DNA from: Succinatimonas sp. UBA7265
GTDB taxonomy: Bacteria > Pseudomonadota > Gammaproteobacteria > Enterobacterales > Succinivibrionaceae
Assembly (NCBI GenBank): GCA_002473165.1
Contig: DKSD01000059.1
Coordinates: forward strand, 1-64,000
Reading direction: 5' to 3'
DNA: 64,000 bases
Every line of letters begins with the position of its first letter. The stretch's first letter is position 1. Below are positions 17,694 through 26,260 of this stretch, one piece after another. The notes beneath the pieces are model-generated. The model saw only the letters and a program-made list of their open reading frames with translations, was not told the origin of the DNA and made no database searches. The translations under genes were made by a program, and so were the position numbers.

Positions 17694-19448
17694 ATGAAAT
17701 TCAAAAGGATCGGGCTGGGAAACATCGCCCTGGCGAACTTCAGCAGGCAGAATTTCGTTTTCGCCGATAAAACGCGTTACATCGGCACGCTGGAGGATTT
17801 TGAATCGCAGACTCCCGTTTTCTTAAGGCCCAGGCGCTTTGGCAAAACGCTCTTTACCGACATCCTCTTTAGCTACTATGACAAAAGCCAGGCGGCGCAG
17901 TTTGATGACAATTTCAAAGGAACGTGGATTTACGATCACCGCACTGAGCTTGCCAATTCCTATTACTGCCTAAGGTTTGACTTCTCATTTGTGGGATCTC
18001 AGGTTTCAGAAATCCTTAACGACTTTATTGACACTCTGGTTGCAGGCCTCACCGATTTCACTGACCGTTATCCGGACGCCGGACTGCCTTATGAAGCGCT
18101 CAATTCTGAGCTCTATACCTCCCCGGTCAGACTGATGCTGAAGTTTATCAATAACTTCAAACGGCGCACCAGGCCGCAGGGGCGGCTGTATTTCATCATC
18201 GACGAGTACGATCATTTTATAAATGAGGTGCTCACCTCTGATCGCGAGGCTTTCCGCGATCTGACCTCCAATGACGCAAACCACAGTGGCTTAGTCAAGA
18301 ATTTCTACACCTGCATCAAAGGATTTGTCGGTGATTCTTCAGACAAGCCGATCGCGAAAGTCTTCATGACCGGAGTGTCGGCGATCTCGCTGGATTCAAT
18401 GACCTCAGGCTTCAACATCGGCACTAACATCAGCGCGGATGCCGAGTTCAACGCCATGGCCGGGTTCACGCATGATGAGCTCTCTAAGATTATCGACGAG
18501 ACCGTGGACTTCAGCCGCTTAGGCGGGATCACCAAAGCTCAGATCATGGACGTCATGGAACAGCGCTACGACGGCTACCTGTTCTCAAAGCAGGCGACGG
18601 AGAAGATCTTCTGCCCGAATATGTGCCTGACGTTCCTGCACAGCCTCATCAAAGAGCGTGAAATCCCCAAGGCATTGACGGACAGCAGCTCGGGCATGGA
18701 CGCCGGCAAACTCGGCGGCATGCTTGACCTTGCCGAGCCCGGCGTTGCCGATGAACTCACCGGCGCCATCTTCAGGCGCGAAGGAATTGCTTCCGGAGAG
18801 CTCAAAGATCTGAACCTGAACAAAGCAAAGAACTTCAGCCGGGAGCAGACGGTCTCGATGCTCACATACCTTGGGTTTCTGACCCGTGATCCAAAGAAGA
18901 CCGGCGACGCAAGCCTGGATGTCTGGTACTGCTGCCCCAACGAAGCCTGCTATCAGACCTTCCTCGACTGTGTGGCCGAGCGCAGCGGCTTAGAGAGGCC
19001 GTACAACGTCGATCTCGGGGGGCTTGCGGAGAACGGCGACATCACGCCGCTTTTAAACGAAGTCAGCCGCCAGATTAAAAGCATACCTTCAAGGGGAGGC
19101 TTCTCAGGCTTTAACGAACGCTCGCTGCAGCTCATCTTCTACTTCACTCTGGAAAACGGCGGCGCAGGAAAACTTGAGACGAAACTTGAGTGCGACGACG
19201 GGGAGCGCGGAGCAACCGACATCTTCGCGCGCAGCCTCAAAGACGGCGGGCGCAGCCTGCTTCTGGAGCTCAAATACCTGCCCAAAGCCAAAGGCACAGA
19301 CGCCGCGGTCGCCTCCAAGCTTGATGAGGCCAAAGCGCAGCTTGAGCGTTACCGCAAGGCGCCTAATTTCAGAGATGTGCACAACCTTGACTGCTGGGCC
19401 TTAGTCTTTGTGAACGCCGAGCCCAAGGCCGTCGAAAAACTGCCCTGA
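17694..19448 (+). CDS. AAA-ATPase-like / PD-(D/E)XK nuclease protein, array copy 5 (type A)
   Basis: 584 residues. The N-terminus is nearly the same as copy 3 (MKFKRIGLGNIALANF). P-loop RPRRFGKT, Walker B FIIDEYDHF and GVSAISLDSMTSGFNIG are intact. Its C-terminal part is of a third kind, shared with copy 6 and the remnant at 26.6 kb: DDGERGATDIFARSLKDGG and then LLLELKYLPKA; D and E-x-K of the nuclease are kept. Last gene of the five-gene run; the next plus-strand gene is a HigA-type regulator 393 bp on. Confidence 0.85.
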   Translation: MKFKRIGLGNIALANFSRQNFVFADKTRYIGTLEDFESQTPVFLRPRRFGKTLFTDILFSYYDKSQAAQFDDNFKGTWIYDHRTELANSYYCLRFDFSFVGSQVSEILNDFIDTLVAGLTDFTDRYPDAGLPYEALNSELYTSPVRLMLKFINNFKRRTRPQGRLYFIIDEYDHFINEVLTSDREAFRDLTSNDANHSGLVKNFYTCIKGFVGDSSDKPIAKVFMTGVSAISLDSMTSGFNIGTNISADAEFNAMAGFTHDELSKIIDETVDFSRLGGITKAQIMDVMEQRYDGYLFSKQATEKIFCPNMCLTFLHSLIKEREIPKALTDSSSGMDAGKLGGMLDLAEPGVADELTGAIFRREGIASGELKDLNLNKAKNFSREQTVSMLTYLGFLTRDPKKTGDASLDVWYCCPNEACYQTFLDCVAERSGLERPYNVDLGGLAENGDITPLLNEVSRQIKSIPSRGGFSGFNERSLQLIFYFTLENGGAGKLETKLECDDGERGATDIFARSLKDGGRSLLLELKYLPKAKGTDAAVASKLDEAKAQLERYRKAPNFRDVHNLDCWALVFVNAEPKAVEKLP

Positions 19449-19670
19449 ACCTGGCTGTTAACCGGAGGCCGCAGCCGGCACCGGCATAAGATCTGAAAAA
19501 AAATCATCCTGCGCTTCTGCGTCCATGCCGCCGCTCCTCTCCCCGCTCCGCGCATCCCCAGACGCCGCCCTGATCGCCGTCAGGCGCGGCTAAAAGCCCG
19601 ATCAGGCCTTAACTGCGCCTGCCCGGCGCCCCGCAACATCAGGCGGACTCTGCGTTTTTGATAAATAAGC

Positions 19671-19699
19671 TTGCATTAAAATTCCTCCTTAAATATAAT
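19671..19699 (+). promoter_or_regulatory. Promoter of the HigA-like gene
   Basis: TTGCAT (19671-19676), 17 bp, TATAAT (19694-19699). The -10 overlaps the inverted repeat at 19697-19717, as expected for an autorepressed promoter. The higBA locus at 48.6 kb has the same arrangement. Confidence 0.65.
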
Positions 19700-19717
19700 T
19701 TACCTTATAGGTTAATT
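19697..19717. promoter_or_regulatory. Operator-like inverted repeat AATTTACC-N5-GGTTAATT
   Basis: Imperfect inverted repeat (one mismatch) overlapping the -10 box. The same repeat, perfect, lies over the -10 of higBA at 48622-48642. The shared sequence and position support binding by the two related HTH proteins. Confidence 0.65.
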
Positions 19718-19841
19718 TTAATTCCAACGGGCAGCGCAAGGCTTGCAAAACCCCGGATCGCCAGGATGTTACCTGCGGCGGCGATCCGCGCCGCGCCGGC
19801 GCCAGGAAGCATACCAACAGACAACCAATGAGACAGGCAAG

Positions 19842-20897
19842 ATGATTACCCCTGACAAAAATGTGAGAGCCGTTCCCCCCGGGGAAAAGATCAAAGAGCA
19901 GATCCTCAGCCAGCGCATGAGCCAAAAGGAGCTGGCCGCGCGCATGGGCATGTCCGAAAAGCATATCAGCCATCTGATGAACGGCCTGGTTGAGCTCACC
20001 TCAGAAGCCGCGCTCAAACTTGAAACCGTGCTGGGGGTCCCGGCCGCTTTTTGGAATTCCCTGGAAGCCGACTACCGGACAGAACTCTTAAAAGCCGCGG
20101 AAGCACAACGCATCGAGGATGAAACCCGGTTCCTGCGGGACCTTCCGGTCGAAGCCATGGCCCAGGCAGGCTGGATAAGGCAGGAGGCCGCGCCCCTTGA
20201 AAAAATCAGGGAACTGAGGAAGTTCTTTGGCGTGACGTCGCTGTTGATCCTCAGAGACAGCGGCTTATTTAAACAGGTCTGCTTAAAGCAGCTTAGCGAG
20301 AGTGAAAAGCGAGACTGGGTTTTCCTGAGCTGCTGGCAGCAGGCGAGGTCAGAGTGCCGCGCAACGCGCGTTGAAGATCTGAATTTGCCAAAGTTAAAAG
20401 CCTCTTTAAATCAGATAAAAGCAAAATTTTCGTCTGAGCCTGACCTGATCTGGCTTAGAGATCTGCTCGCTTCATGCGGGGTCTTCTTTACCGTGCTGCC
20501 TGATGTTTTCAGCGCTTACGCCCGCGGCGCGGCTTTTTACGACGGGAAAAAAGCCGTCGTGTTTTTTACCGCCGGAAAACCGGATACCGGCGAATTCCTC
20601 TTCAGACTGTTCCGTGAGATCGGCCGGATCGTGCTGGGCCATCCTGGCAAAGAGCAATCTGACGAATTGAGAAAACAGGCGGACGATTTTGCTGAGCAAT
20701 CTCTGATCGACCGGGGGCAGTTTGAAGAGTTCGCCCGCGGCGGCGATTTTACGGAGGCCTCCGTCAGGCGCTTTTCAGATCAAGCTGCAATTGCCCCCGG
20801 GATCACCGCACTCTGGCTGCAACAACACGGCTTTGTGGAGCGCGATCGCTTAAACGAGCTCAAAAAGCAAATTTCACTTTTTATACCAAAGGATTAA
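19842..20897 (+). CDS. HigA-type HTH regulator with degenerate ImmA/IrrE-like domain (orphan antitoxin)
   Basis: 351 residues from the ATG at 19842 (MITPDKN), chosen by alignment with the paralog at 48966; the frame is open upstream to 19743 but has no matching sequence. An XRE-type HTH lies at about residues 13-65 (MSQKELAARMGMSEKHISHL, then PAAFWNSLEADYR). The C-terminal domain resembles ImmA/IrrE metallopeptidases, but the HEIGH motif of the paralog is REIGR here, so both zinc-binding His are lost. No higB toxin gene lies between promoter and start; only about 125 bp remain. Likely a transcription repressor left after loss of its toxin, possibly acting on the 48.6-kb module. Domain calls are good; the role is inferred. 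Confidence 0.75.
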   Translation: MITPDKNVRAVPPGEKIKEQILSQRMSQKELAARMGMSEKHISHLMNGLVELTSEAALKLETVLGVPAAFWNSLEADYRTELLKAAEAQRIEDETRFLRDLPVEAMAQAGWIRQEAAPLEKIRELRKFFGVTSLLILRDSGLFKQVCLKQLSESEKRDWVFLSCWQQARSECRATRVEDLNLPKLKASLNQIKAKFSSEPDLIWLRDLLASCGVFFTVLPDVFSAYARGAAFYDGKKAVVFFTAGKPDTGEFLFRLFREIGRIVLGHPGKEQSDELRKQADDFAEQSLIDRGQFEEFARGGDFTEASVRRFSDQAAIAPGITALWLQQHGFVERDRLNELKKQISLFIPKD

Positions 20898-20996
20898 TAC
20901 CTATGATTTGGTCTTTCAAATGGTCAGGGGTTTTTCACTCAGCCTCAGCGGTGAGGCGCTGGTTTAATGTAAGTTTCCGTGAGTTAAGGATTTGCC

Positions 20997-22058
20997 ATGT
21001 CTGATCAAAAAAGCAGGGATTTTCTCAAAGCCCATTTTAACGAGATCTCAGAGATCATCGACGCCTACAGAGCCGGCAGGCAGCTTAGCGATCTGCAGGC
21101 GGATCTGCTCGACAAAGCTTTCCCGGGGCAGATGCTCCCGTGGAAACAGGCCCGGCTTTGCAACGACAGAGTGTTTCGCTGGTTCATGAGCAAGCACACG
21201 GATCTATGCGACGCGGTGGTCAACCGCATCTGCGCCCATCTGCCCGTCGAATACCATGAGGTGCGCTCGGCGCTCTCCCACCAGGATAATCACACGCTCT
21301 CTCTGGGCGCGAAGCAGCGTTTCGTGATCTGCGACATCCTCATCGCCATGCCCAAGGAAGAAGGAAAGGCCGGCACAGCCGGGCGCTATATCGATCTCGA
21401 ACATCAGAACCGCAACGAGCACGATGTCATGCAGCGGGCGCTGACCACAAACTGCCTGATGTTCGGGTGCAACCTGCCGGAAAACAGCGATCGCACTGAC
21501 ATCCCCGGAGTCATGACGATCTTTATTTGCAATTTCAAGCCGCCCAAAGAGGTTAACCGCTGGTATCGGGTGGCAACCATGAATTCCGATCTTGACGGGC
21601 ATAAAACCGGCCTGGATTTTACTGCGGCGATCATCTACACCAAAGGCCCGGATATCCCTGAGGAGCTTTCGGAACTGCTGGATCTTTTGAGGACCGGCGA
21701 TGAAAAATCAGGTAAAGATCAATTTGTAAACAGGATTAAAAACGCTATGATTGAAGAGAGAAAGGTTCGTTCCCAGTCATCGACACTGGAAGGCAGGTAT
21801 TTCATGAGTGATGTGTTAACTTCTTATGAAAAATATCTCTATGAGGCCAGAGGTGAGGCCAGAGGTGAGGCCAGAGGTGAAGCCAGAGGGCTTGCTAAAG
21901 GCAAATATGAGAGAACGTTAGCTATCATCAAAGCCCTGTTGAAAAACTGTCAGTTCAAAAGCCTTAACGAAATTTTTGACAAGATGGATATCCCTGAAGC
22001 GGAACGGCCGACCTATTCGGCGCAGCTAAATGCCGAACAAGCCGTTAAGCCAGACTGA
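20997..22058 (+). CDS. Rpn-family PD-(D/E)XK nuclease / putative transposase
   Basis: 353 residues. The N-terminal two thirds match the Rpn (recombination-promoting nuclease)/PDDEXK transposase family; the E-x-Q part of the active site is visible in YIDLEHQNRNEHDVMQRA. The C-terminus has the family's charged repeat, four EARG units (YEARGEARGEARGEARG), then LAKGK and a helical tail. An internal ATG at 21804, preceded by GGAAGGCAGG, would give an 84-residue C-terminal product. Rpn proteins are DNA endonucleases linked to RecA-independent recombination and phage defence; short in-gene products are reported to inhibit them. The next gene is a separate copy of exactly this tail. Confidence 0.8.
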   Translation: MSDQKSRDFLKAHFNEISEIIDAYRAGRQLSDLQADLLDKAFPGQMLPWKQARLCNDRVFRWFMSKHTDLCDAVVNRICAHLPVEYHEVRSALSHQDNHTLSLGAKQRFVICDILIAMPKEEGKAGTAGRYIDLEHQNRNEHDVMQRALTTNCLMFGCNLPENSDRTDIPGVMTIFICNFKPPKEVNRWYRVATMNSDLDGHKTGLDFTAAIIYTKGPDIPEELSELLDLLRTGDEKSGKDQFVNRIKNAMIEERKVRSQSSTLEGRYFMSDVLTSYEKYLYEARGEARGEARGEARGLAKGKYERTLAIIKALLKNCQFKSLNEIFDKMDIPEAERPTYSAQLNAEQAVKPD

Positions 22059-22088
22059 TCATCTGTCCTGTGCGACGGAAGGCGTTTT

Positions 22089-22343
22089 ATGAACAGCGTG
22101 CTGACTTCCTATGAAAGGCATTTTTACGAAGCGAGGGGCGAAGCCAGAGGTGAGGCCAGAGGTGAGGCAAGGGGACTTGCCAAAGGCAAACACGAAAGCA
22201 GGCTGGCTGACATCAAGGCCCTGCTGGCAAGCCCGCGTTTCAAAAATCTTAACGAGATATTTGACATGCTTGACGTTCCTGAGGCGGAACGGCCTGGCTA
22301 TTCGGCGGAGCTGCGCTCGGAGCAAAACGGCAAACTGCTCTGA
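22089..22343 (+). CDS. Free-standing Rpn C-terminal domain (possible inhibitor of the upstream nuclease)
   Basis: 84 residues, co-linear without gaps with the last 84 residues (21804-22058) of the Rpn gene 30 bp upstream: MxxVLTSYE, EARG repeats, LAKGK, LNEIFD, PEAERP. It starts at an ATG with GGAAGG six bases ahead, stronger than the site before the internal start in the parent gene. It has no nuclease residues. Either a duplicated short-form inhibitor of Rpn or a duplication by-product; the preserved reading frame, length and ribosome site favour a working gene. Confidence 0.65.
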   Translation: MNSVLTSYERHFYEARGEARGEARGEARGLAKGKHESRLADIKALLASPRFKNLNEIFDMLDVPEAERPGYSAELRSEQNGKLL

Positions 22344-22456
22344 GCAAGAAGCTTTAGCGGGCGCCGGAAGACTAAGTTTAAGCTTGGGGGCTTTAACGGG
22401 GTCCGCCTGGTGCTGATCGAACTTCCATGAACACGAGATCGCAGCCATGCACGCTG

Positions 22457-23548
22457 TCAGCGGCGCAGCTTTACCGAGGCGATGCCGCTGCGCATGATGA
22501 GATAACGGCATAAAGGCGAAAACAGCACCCTGGCCTTGAGCATCTTCAGCGTGAGCTTAAAGCGCAGCGGCAGCGTCCGCAGGAAATAGCGGCGGTGCAG
22601 CGCCTTGGCGCTTAGCCCCTGTTTCAGGCCTTCGTTTAACACCTCGCTTAAGATCATGGCGCTTTGAAAGCCCCAGCTGAAGCCCTCAAGCGAGCTCGGG
22701 CTGATAAAGCCGGCGGCCTCGCCTGCAAAGAAGGCGCCGCCGCCTCCGGTTATGATCTCAAAAGGCGTTGCCGGGCTTAAGACCTTGCAGGCCTCGCGCT
22801 TTACCGGATGCTCCAGCCTGAAGCCAAAGCGCCTGACTTCGTCTTTGAGTTTTTCAAAGCGCTCACGGCTGTCTTTTTGGGGAAAGGCGCCGCCGAAGAT
22901 GAAGAATTCATTCTTCGTAAGGCCCCAGGCGTAACAATCGGTCAGGGCGGCGTCAAAGACGCAGGAGTAAAAAGGCGCGTCGTGCTCATCCTCATACCAC
23001 TCCTGGATTGCCGTATAAGTTCTGATGCGATGCCCGGGGAACAGGCTGCGGCGCACCAGCGAATTGGCGCCGTCGCAGCCTGCGAGATATCTGGCGCTGA
23101 GAGTGCGCGCCTCGCCGCCTTTTACATACGTGACTTTGAAGGTCCCGCCCTCGCGGCGGACTTGTGTGCAGCGGACATCGCCTAAGACCTCAAACCCGTG
23201 AGGGATGAGCGATCGCAGCCACAGATCAAAGCGATGCCGGTCCATGTTGAGATAGAACCGCTGGTAATGGCGGATGAGGCCTGATCGCACATCGAGCGTC
23301 CTCACGCAAAAGATCTGCGGCGACACAAGCACGTTAAGCGGCAGCGTGATCCCAAAAGAGGCGAAAAAGCGCTGGGCGTCGCCTGCGAGCAGCCCGCCGC
23401 AGGGCTTTTTAAAAGAGGTCTTTGCCTCATCGCTCTTTTTGTCAAGGCACACGACTTTAAGCCCCGGATCCAAAAGCCTGGCCAAAGTCGATCCGGCAGG
23501 CCCCAGCCCGATGATCGCGAGATCGTAAATTTCACCGCCTGTGTCCAT
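22457..23548 (-). CDS. FAD-dependent oxidoreductase (geranylgeranyl-reductase-like)
   Basis: 363 residues. The N-terminal dinucleotide-binding fold is clear: DLAIIGLGPAGSTLARLL, with an acidic residue at the end of the second strand. CGGLLAGDAQ follows, and a second FAD motif, GGGGAFFAGEAAGFISPSSLEG, lies in the C-terminal half; both are typical of the geranylgeranyl reductase / PHBH-like superfamily. Substrate unknown. The gene is GC-rich like the housekeeping genes and stands alone on the minus strand between the Rpn locus and a truncated ATPase gene whose start lies 21 bp from its own. Confidence 0.75.
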   Translation of the reverse strand: MDTGGEIYDLAIIGLGPAGSTLARLLDPGLKVVCLDKKSDEAKTSFKKPCGGLLAGDAQRFFASFGITLPLNVLVSPQIFCVRTLDVRSGLIRHYQRFYLNMDRHRFDLWLRSLIPHGFEVLGDVRCTQVRREGGTFKVTYVKGGEARTLSARYLAGCDGANSLVRRSLFPGHRIRTYTAIQEWYEDEHDAPFYSCVFDAALTDCYAWGLTKNEFFIFGGAFPQKDSRERFEKLKDEVRRFGFRLEHPVKREACKVLSPATPFEIITGGGGAFFAGEAAGFISPSSLEGFSWGFQSAMILSEVLNEGLKQGLSAKALHRRYFLRTLPLRFKLTLKMLKARVLFSPLCRYLIMRSGIASVKLRR

Positions 23549-23568
23549 CGCCCTGCTCCCTGATATCT

Positions 23569-24297
23569 GTGTTGTCCGATCCGCAAAGCAGGATGCGCTT
23601 CCTCAGGCAGCTTGCGGAAAACACGTACCTGCCCGATCTCAGCGAGCGCGGCCATATAGGCCACGCTCAGGATCTTGAGATGCTGGCAGGTTTTCTGGCC
23701 TCGTCGGCAGCCTCCCTCATAAGCCCTGCTGATCTTAAGGAAAGGTTTAAAGGCGCAGGCCGTGCCGGGATCAGCCTCAACACGGTCAAACACTGCCTTG
23801 CAAGCCTTGAGGATGGCTTTATGATCGCCAAAGCCCCAAGGTATGACACCAGGGTCCGAAGAATGCTCGGCACCCCCGCCAGGTACGTTTTTGAAGATCC
23901 CGGGCTTTGCAGCACGCTGCGCAATTTCAGCGTTGCCGATCCCGCCGGCATGTCTGAACTCGCCCTCTTCAATGAACTGCGCCGGCGCGGCTTTGAAGTT
24001 TACACGGGGACTGCCGGCGATCGGGTAAAAAGCGTTGACGGCAGGATGCAGCGCCGCCTGCTTGAGTTCAGCTTTGCCGCGATCTCGGGGGACGAGAAGA
24101 TCTGCATCCAGGTGGCCGCGCGTCGCCCTGATGAAGCCGGATATGCAAGGCTCATCGCGCCTTTTCTTAAGATCCCCGATTTCTTCAAAAGGATCGTCAT
24201 CGTCGGCGAGCCGGCGAGGATAACCCGCGACAAACTTGGGATCACGCAGATGAGCATCTGTGATTTCCTGCTCAACGAGGACAGCCTCAGTTTCTGA
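23569..24297 (+). pseudogene. Truncated DUF4143/AAA_14-type ATPase (C-terminal part only)
   Basis: 242 residues starting at a GTG. It matches the C-terminal half of the large ATP-binding DUF4143 family: an HTH-like segment ISLNTVKHCLASLEDGFMIAKAPRYD, YVFEDPGL, then the nuclease-like end with ELALFNELRRRGFEVYTG, KICIQVAARRPDE and ITQMSICDFLL. The N-terminal P-loop ATPase domain (about 130-180 residues) is absent: the sequence upstream runs into the start of the oxidoreductase on the other strand. The frame is otherwise intact, so truncation is recent or the fragment is still expressed. Confidence 0.65.
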
Positions 24298-24351
24298 CGC
24301 AGAGGACTTTAATTCAGTGCGCATCCATTGCGCCACAGTGAAAAAGCTGAA

Positions 24352-25386
24352 TTAGAAACAATTTATATTGAGAACTGAAAATTTCTTATAACACATCAGA
24401 TTACCATCAAGAAATATTTTTACCGAAATTTCTTGTGCACCTTGGATATTCGGAATCCCGCTAAAGTTAATTGGTTTTGCATTGAAATAATCGATAATTA
24501 GTTCAAACTCTCTTTTATATAGCGAATGATTCTGATGGTACCATTCAAAGCGGACAATCAGATTAACAGGCTCAATATTTTCAACATATTTGGCAAAAGT
24601 TTTTCTTTTTACGGGATCCGAAAAAACGATACTTAAAGTGTTATCGTAGTACAGACAATTATCGACAAATAGACCGTTACTGTAATATAAGTCTTGATTG
24701 TCATTTATGGTTTTAATCTTCGGTTGCCAATATAAAAACAATCTATTGCTTTTATCTCTCAGGAGATTAAGTAAAGTCTGCATTTCTACATTATTTCTGC
24801 AAACAATACCTGCAAGAGATTTTTCGATATCATAATAATCTGGATAGAGAATTTCTGAATGCCTTAAAGAGCCTTCACGTTTTTTTTCCTCATGCTCTTT
24901 TGACGTATAAGGGACATTGCTGTAGATCTTTTGGAAATCAAAAGTTGAAAATGCGGCTTCCCCCTGCATTCTTGGACTACCGCGTCCGGCTTCGGGCCCT
25001 AAAGAGAAACTGGTCTGCGGATCCTTCAGCAGTTTTTCGAGCCTGAAGAAAAAGAAAACCGGCACAGGCACATTGGCATTCAGATCGCCATCATAACGTA
25101 GTCTTAGATGTTTAAAGCCCTCGTTATAGTACTGGGTCGGAGTCAAGGGCCTGAAATAAAACCTGACAAAAGACGCTGTGGCCTGAGTCGTCATGTTGAT
25201 TACCTGACGGCTGGCGTTATCGTTCACCATGGCGCCAAGTTCTTTTGCCTTCGTGCGGCTGTATAAGATCCGGCTTTCCAGTATGCTGACCGCATTGCTG
25301 ACATCCGTAAAATGATAAGCGTATAACGGCCACCAATGTACCGGTGCCAGCCTTTTGTTTTGCTCTATGATTTCCTTAAACCCCAT
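24352..25386 (-). CDS. darT: DarT-type DNA ADP-ribosyltransferase toxin
   Basis: 344 residues. The N-terminal region matches DarT/DUF4433: AYHFTDVSNAVSILESRILYS (His 25 in the NAD-binding loop), NDNASRQV, and FVRFYFRPLTPTQYY. The likely catalytic Glu is E178 in HSEILYPDYYDI, in the position of the SE/AE motif before IVCRN. DarT adds ADP-ribose from NAD to thymidine in single-stranded DNA, blocking replication, and in several bacteria protects against phages. It overlaps the darG gene by 11 bp. The AT-rich composition contrasts with the neighbours and suggests transfer. Long, variable middle part suggests the DarT1 branch; that subtype is tentative. Confidence 0.75.
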   Translation of the reverse strand: MGFKEIIEQNKRLAPVHWWPLYAYHFTDVSNAVSILESRILYSRTKAKELGAMVNDNASRQVINMTTQATASFVRFYFRPLTPTQYYNEGFKHLRLRYDGDLNANVPVPVFFFFRLEKLLKDPQTSFSLGPEAGRGSPRMQGEAAFSTFDFQKIYSNVPYTSKEHEEKKREGSLRHSEILYPDYYDIEKSLAGIVCRNNVEMQTLLNLLRDKSNRLFLYWQPKIKTINDNQDLYYSNGLFVDNCLYYDNTLSIVFSDPVKRKTFAKYVENIEPVNLIVRFEWYHQNHSLYKREFELIIDYFNAKPINFSGIPNIQGAQEISVKIFLDGNLMCYKKFSVLNINCF

Positions 25387-26260
25387 CTGAAGTTCCTTTC
25401 AGTGCAAAAGTTCGCCCCTTGCCGGCATTCAACTGGTAGCCAGTCTGTTTGTGTTCTCCTCTAACGTCGGTTATATTAATTTTCGTGCAATATCCTAAAG
25501 TTAACAGCAAGTCATAGACCAATCTTTTTGGGACGCATTCATCGGGTTGCACCGCTATACCAGCGCCGCGAAATTCTGACCATATGTCATAGAAACTCTC
25601 CTCACCGACCTTTAAGGAACTACCGCTTGCACTGTCCTCAAAGTTCAGCCCCTCTGACCAAGTCAGATTCCACCTGCTGCCATTTGAATCAAATACCAAT
25701 GGCAAAAAAGCGCATTCATGCCTGATGTCATCCTCAATGCCCTGAAAAGACATGTCCAGTGCATTTTGTCTTAACCAGCCAGTCATTTTTTTCTGTTTTT
25801 TGTGTTCAGGAACAGGATATTCTCCCGTTCCCAAATAAATGAACACATCAATAGGCAGATCTTTGAGATATTTCTCCATTACCGGCTGAACATCGCTCCA
25901 TGACAGTTCGCCGTTTCCGCACCCTAATTTCGGGAAGGCGACCGAGGTTATGCCCTTTTCAGCATAAGTCCTGCAGAATTTATAAAGTCCCGCTTCGATA
26001 TATTCAATTTTGGAAGGATTGCGCCAGTGTTCCTTCGTAGGGAAAAGGAGCACCCAATGATCGGGCTCATAAAAAAGCATTAAAAAACCTGGTCTCAATT
26101 TTTTTTTCTCACAAACATCACGGTAAACCCGGAACATCTCCGGATATCGTTTTTTGAATTCCAGCGCGATCCCTTTACCCATAACTCCGACCGTATTAAC
26201 AGTATTTACGAGAACCTGAGCCGGGCTGTCAAAAAGATCGCCCTCAATGTATTTAATCAA
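25376..26260 (-). CDS. darG: DarG-type macrodomain antitoxin
   Basis: 294 residues. Residues 1-155 form a macrodomain: YIEGDLFDSPAQVLVNTVN, GVMGKGIALEFKKRYP, FPKLGCGNGELSW and YLGTGEY. DarG removes the ADP-ribose put on DNA by DarT. The remaining 140 residues have no motif I recognise; in DarG proteins a second domain binds the toxin directly. It starts inside the stop of the upstream HTH gene (ATGA overlap at 26257-26260) and overlaps darT by 11 bp, so regulator, antitoxin and toxin are translationally linked. Confidence 0.8.
   Translation of the reverse strand: MIKYIEGDLFDSPAQVLVNTVNTVGVMGKGIALEFKKRYPEMFRVYRDVCEKKKLRPGFLMLFYEPDHWVLLFPTKEHWRNPSKIEYIEAGLYKFCRTYAEKGITSVAFPKLGCGNGELSWSDVQPVMEKYLKDLPIDVFIYLGTGEYPVPEHKKQKKMTGWLRQNALDMSFQGIEDDIRHECAFLPLVFDSNGSRWNLTWSEGLNFEDSASGSSLKVGEESFYDIWSEFRGAGIAVQPDECVPKRLVYDLLLTLGYCTKINITDVRGEHKQTGYQLNAGKGRTFALKGTSDGV

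Larger units (their letters stand above)
12107..19448 (+). repeat. Tandem duplication of a two-gene (type B + type A) unit
   Basis: Copies 2+3 (12185-15770) and 4+5 (15854-19448) repeat as a unit of about 3.7 kb. The spacer after copy 2 (13934-14012) and the spacer after copy 4 (17615-17693) are nearly identical for about 75 bp. The spacers before copies 2 and 4 are also related. This shows block duplication of a gene pair, not repeated duplication of single genes. Confidence 0.8.

Noticed and set aside
21840..21895. Short tandem GAGGCCAGAGGT repeats as a CRISPR or VNTR
   Set aside because: They are in-frame codons for the EARG repeats typical of the Rpn family C-terminus; there are no spacers.
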